64,000 nucleotides of DNA, taken from Streptomyces lincolnensis (lineage in GTDB: Bacteria; Actinomycetota; Actinomycetes; Streptomycetales; Streptomycetaceae). This document shows positions 61,625-64,000 of the stretch, in pieces. A program made the translations under genes and the position numbers. Within the stretch, counting starts at the first letter, position 1; each line of letters opens with the position of its first letter. Under the pieces are notes generated by a model. It was not told where the DNA came from. It saw only the letters and a list, made by a program, of their open reading frames with translations, and ran no database searches. The stretch lies in NCBI RefSeq assembly GCF_001685355.1, contig NZ_CP016438.1, forward strand, positions 7,440,001-7,504,000, read 5' to 3'.

Positions 61625-64000
61625 ATGGGACGCGGCAAGCTTCGGATCTACCTCGGTGCGGCACCGGGCGTCGGCAAGACGTACGCGATGCTCTCCGAGG
61701 CGCACCGGCGTGTCGAGCGCGGTACGGACTGCGCGGTGGCCTTCGTGGAGCACCACGGCCGGCCCCGTACCGAGGTGATGCTGCACGGCCTGGAGGAGAT
61801 CCCGCGCCGGGAGCTGGAGTACCGCGGCTCCGCCTTCACCGAGATGGACGTCGACGCCGTGCTGCGCCGGGCCCCCGCCGTCGCCCTGGTGGACGAACTC
61901 GCCCACACCAACATCCCCGGTTCGCGCAACGCCAAGCGGTGGCAGGACGTGGAGGAACTGCTGGCGGCCGGGATCGACGTGATATCGACCGTGAACATCC
62001 AGCATCTGGAGTCGCTGGGGGACGTGGTCGAGTCGATCACGGGGGTGCGGCAGCGGGAGACCGTGCCCGACGAAGTCGTACGGCGCGCGGACCAGATCGA
62101 GCTGGTCGACATGTCGCCCCAGGCGCTACGGCGGCGGATGGCGCACGGGAACGTCTACCAGCCGGACAAGCTCGACGCCGCTCTCTCGAACTACTTCCGG
62201 CCGGGCAACCTCACCGCCCTGCGCGAACTGGCGCTGCTGTGGGTGGCCGACCGGGTCGACGAGTACCTGACCGAGTACCGCAGCGAGCACCAGGTGTCGA
62301 GGATCTGGGGCTCGCGGGAGCGGATCGTGGTCGGGCTGACCGGAGGGCCCGAGGGACGCACCCTGATACGGCGTGCCGCCCGGCTGGCGGAGAAGGGCGC
62401 CGGGGGCGAGGTGCTGGCGGTCTACATAGCGCGCAGCGACGGGCTGACCTCCGCCTCGCCCGAGGAACTCGTCGTACAGCGCACCCTGGTCGAGGACCTC
62501 GGCGGAACCTTTCACCATGTGGTGGGCGACGACATACCGGCCGCGCTGCTGGACTTCGCGCGCGGGGTCAACGCCACCCAGATCGTCCTCGGGTCCTCGC
62601 GCCGCAAGACCTGGCAGTACGTCTTCGGACCCGGCGTCGGCACGACCGTGGCCCGGGACTCGGGGCCCGACCTCGACGTGCACATCGTCACGCACGAGGA
62701 GGTCGCCAAGGGGCGCGGGCTGCCGGTGTCCCGGGGTGCGCGGCTCGGGCGGGCCCGGATCATCTGGGGCTGGTTGGTCGGAGTGGCCGGACCGGTGATC
62801 GTGGCGCTGCTCCTGAACACCGTGAACCTGGGCCTCGCCAACGACATGCTGCTGTTCCTGACCCTCGTGGTGGCGGCGGCCCTGCTCGGCGGGCTGTTCC
62901 CGGCGCTGGCGTCGGCGGCGGTGGGCTCCCTGTTGCTGAACTACTTCTACACACCGCCCCTGCACCACTGGACGATCGCCGACCCGAAGAACATCGTCGC
63001 CATCGTGATCTTCGTGGGCGTCGGTGTCTCGGTGGCCTCGGTCGTCGACCTCGCGGCCCGGCGCACCCACCAGGCGGCCCGGCTGCGGGCCGAGTCGGAG
63101 ATCCTGTCCTTCCTCGCGGGCAACGTGCTGCGCGGCGAGACCGGCCTGGAGGATCTGCTGGAGCGGGTCCGCGAGACGTTCGGCATGGAGTCGGCGGCCC
63201 TGCTGGAGCGCGAGAGCGACGTCGACCCGTGGACCTGCGCGGGCCGGGCGGGCCTCGGTCCTGCCGTCCTGCGGCCGGAGGACGCGGACGTGGACGTGCC
63301 GGTCGGGGACCACATGGCGCTCGCGCTGAGCGGCCGGGTGCTGCCCGCCGAGGACCGGCGGGTGCTCGCCGCCTTCGCCGCCCAGGCCGCCGACGTCCTG
63401 GACCGCCGGCGCCTGCGGGCCGAGGCCGACCGGGCCCGGACGCTGGCCGAGGGCAACCGCATCCGCACCGCGCTACTGGCCGCCGTCAGCCATGACCTGC
63501 GTACGCCACTGGCCGGGATCAAGGCGGCGGTCACCTCGCTCCGGTCCGACGACGTGGCATGGTCCGAGGAGGACCGGGCCGAACTGCTGGAGGGCATCGA
63601 GGACGGCGCCGACCGGCTCGACCACCTGGTGGGGAACCTGCTCGACATGTCCCGCCTCCAGACCGGCACGGTCACCCCGCTGATCCGCGAGATCGACCTC
63701 GACGAAGTGGTGCCGATGGCCCTCGGCGGGGTGCCCGAGGACAGCGTGGAACTCGACATCCCCGAGACCCTGTCCATGGTCGCCGTGGACCCCGGGCTGC
63801 TGGAACGGTCGGTGGCCAACCTGGTCGAGAACGCCGTCAAGTACAGCCCCGACGGCACGGCCGTCCTGGTGTCCGCCAGCGCCATCGCCGACCGGGTCGA
63901 GGTCCGGGTCGTCGACCGCGGGCCCGGCGTCCCCGACGAGGCCAAGGAACGCATCTTCGAGCCCTTCCAGCGCTACGGCGACGCCCCGCGCGGCGCCGGA
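61625..64000 (+). CDS. kdpD: KdpD, osmosensitive K+ channel histidine kinase (C-terminus beyond the right edge)
   Basis: The frame is open for 792 codons to the window edge. The N-terminal KdpD domain starts at once (GKLRIYLGAAPGVGKTYAML, Walker A at about 11-19, then VDELAHTNIPGSRN). A universal-stress-like domain follows (about 240-375), then closely spaced membrane helices (about 378-480), a GAF-like region, and the kinase core with the phospho-acceptor His near residue 622 in AVSHDLRTPLAGI, NLVENAVKYSPDG and DRGPGVPDE. It senses K+ limitation or turgor and would control kdpFABC with KdpE; neither lies in this window. The start codon is ATG at 61625. Confidence 0.93.
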   Translation, partial: MGRGKLRIYLGAAPGVGKTYAMLSEAHRRVERGTDCAVAFVEHHGRPRTEVMLHGLEEIPRRELEYRGSAFTEMDVDAVLRRAPAVALVDELAHTNIPGSRNAKRWQDVEELLAAGIDVISTVNIQHLESLGDVVESITGVRQRETVPDEVVRRADQIELVDMSPQALRRRMAHGNVYQPDKLDAALSNYFRPGNLTALRELALLWVADRVDEYLTEYRSEHQVSRIWGSRERIVVGLTGGPEGRTLIRRAARLAEKGAGGEVLAVYIARSDGLTSASPEELVVQRTLVEDLGGTFHHVVGDDIPAALLDFARGVNATQIVLGSSRRKTWQYVFGPGVGTTVARDSGPDLDVHIVTHEEVAKGRGLPVSRGARLGRARIIWGWLVGVAGPVIVALLLNTVNLGLANDMLLFLTLVVAAALLGGLFPALASAAVGSLLLNYFYTPPLHHWTIADPKNIVAIVIFVGVGVSVASVVDLAARRTHQAARLRAESEILSFLAGNVLRGETGLEDLLERVRETFGMESAALLERESDVDPWTCAGRAGLGPAVLRPEDADVDVPVGDHMALALSGRVLPAEDRRVLAAFAAQAADVLDRRRLRAEADRARTLAEGNRIRTALLAAVSHDLRTPLAGIKAAVTSLRSDDVAWSEEDRAELLEGIEDGADRLDHLVGNLLDMSRLQTGTVTPLIREIDLDEVVPMALGGVPEDSVELDIPETLSMVAVDPGLLERSVANLVENAVKYSPDGTAVLVSASAIADRVEVRVVDRGPGVPDEAKERIFEPFQRYGDAPRGAG

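Overview
The window is high-GC actinobacterial chromosome and reads as the conserved core of a Streptomyces genome. It carries a primary sigma factor of the HrdB type with its Lys/Ala-rich N-terminal segment, a WhiH-type sporulation regulator directly upstream of it, a SepH-type division protein, a CutRS two-component system, many GTG/TTG starts, and long perfect GC-rich hairpins as terminators. From memory, the order matches the hrdB - parE/parC - ptsH - sepH - hemH - cutRS - dut - kdpD segment of Streptomyces coelicolor and its relatives. I see no tRNA, rRNA, CRISPR array, prophage or transposase.

Layout. 1-9.3 kb: a RecQ-type helicase running off the left edge, a DUF4192 protein, a glycogen-debranching-like enzyme, an NrtR-type Nudix regulator and an ABC ATPase-permease fusion. 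9.4-16.2 kb: whiH, hrdB, a secreted trypsin-like protease, a small Zn-finger-like protein and topoisomerase IV subunit B. 16.4-18.8 kb: a small membrane protein translationally coupled to a NarL-type two-component system. 18.9-27.3 kb: a carboxylate-centred block made of DUF485 + ActP-type symporter, a CitA/DpiAB-type two-component system, an iron-boxed sucrase/ferredoxin-like gene, and two divergent citrate synthase genes, one of which has an N-terminal helix-turn-helix. 27.3-29 kb: a small accessory-looking islet with an internally duplicated hypothetical protein and a DUF6082 membrane protein. 29-36 kb: a CobW-type GTPase, topoisomerase IV subunit A and a coupled pair of M16 peptidases. 36-38.3 kb: a c-di-AMP riboswitch with an M23 cell-wall hydrolase, a GntR regulator, a triple 22-bp repeat, and HPr with a DasR-type operator. 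38.4-49 kb: a GNAT/acyl-CoA-ligase protein acetyltransferase, DUF5998, an alkaline-phosphatase-fold enzyme, thymidine kinase, a VOC protein, a sulfurtransferase, SepH and a sugar-lactone oxidase. 49-55 kb: MFS exporter, ferrochelatase, inositol monophosphatase and cutRS. 55-64 kb: DUF4193, an EcsC-like protein, DUF3093, a thioesterase, dUTPase, DUF3710, an alginate-lyase-family protein, an ABC ATPase, a MITE-like repeat, and kdpD running off the right edge.

How the genes work together. Most are housekeeping or development genes: transcription (hrdB), chromosome topology (parE/parC), sporulation and division (whiH, sepH), cell-wall remodelling (riboswitch-M23), haem, nucleotide sanitation (dut, tdk), and envelope or secretion signalling (cutRS, kdpD). 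The best candidate for an undescribed system is the 18.9-27.3 kb block. It combines an acetate-type transporter, a citrate/dicarboxylate sensor and a DNA-binding citrate synthase facing an ordinary citrate synthase across nested palindromes. Related TTGA..TCAA motifs recur upstream of the sensor kinase, between the two synthase genes, and inside an AT-rich patch of the second synthase. This suggests a metabolic-enzyme-like transcription factor reading TCA-cycle entry, which is inference from sequence only.
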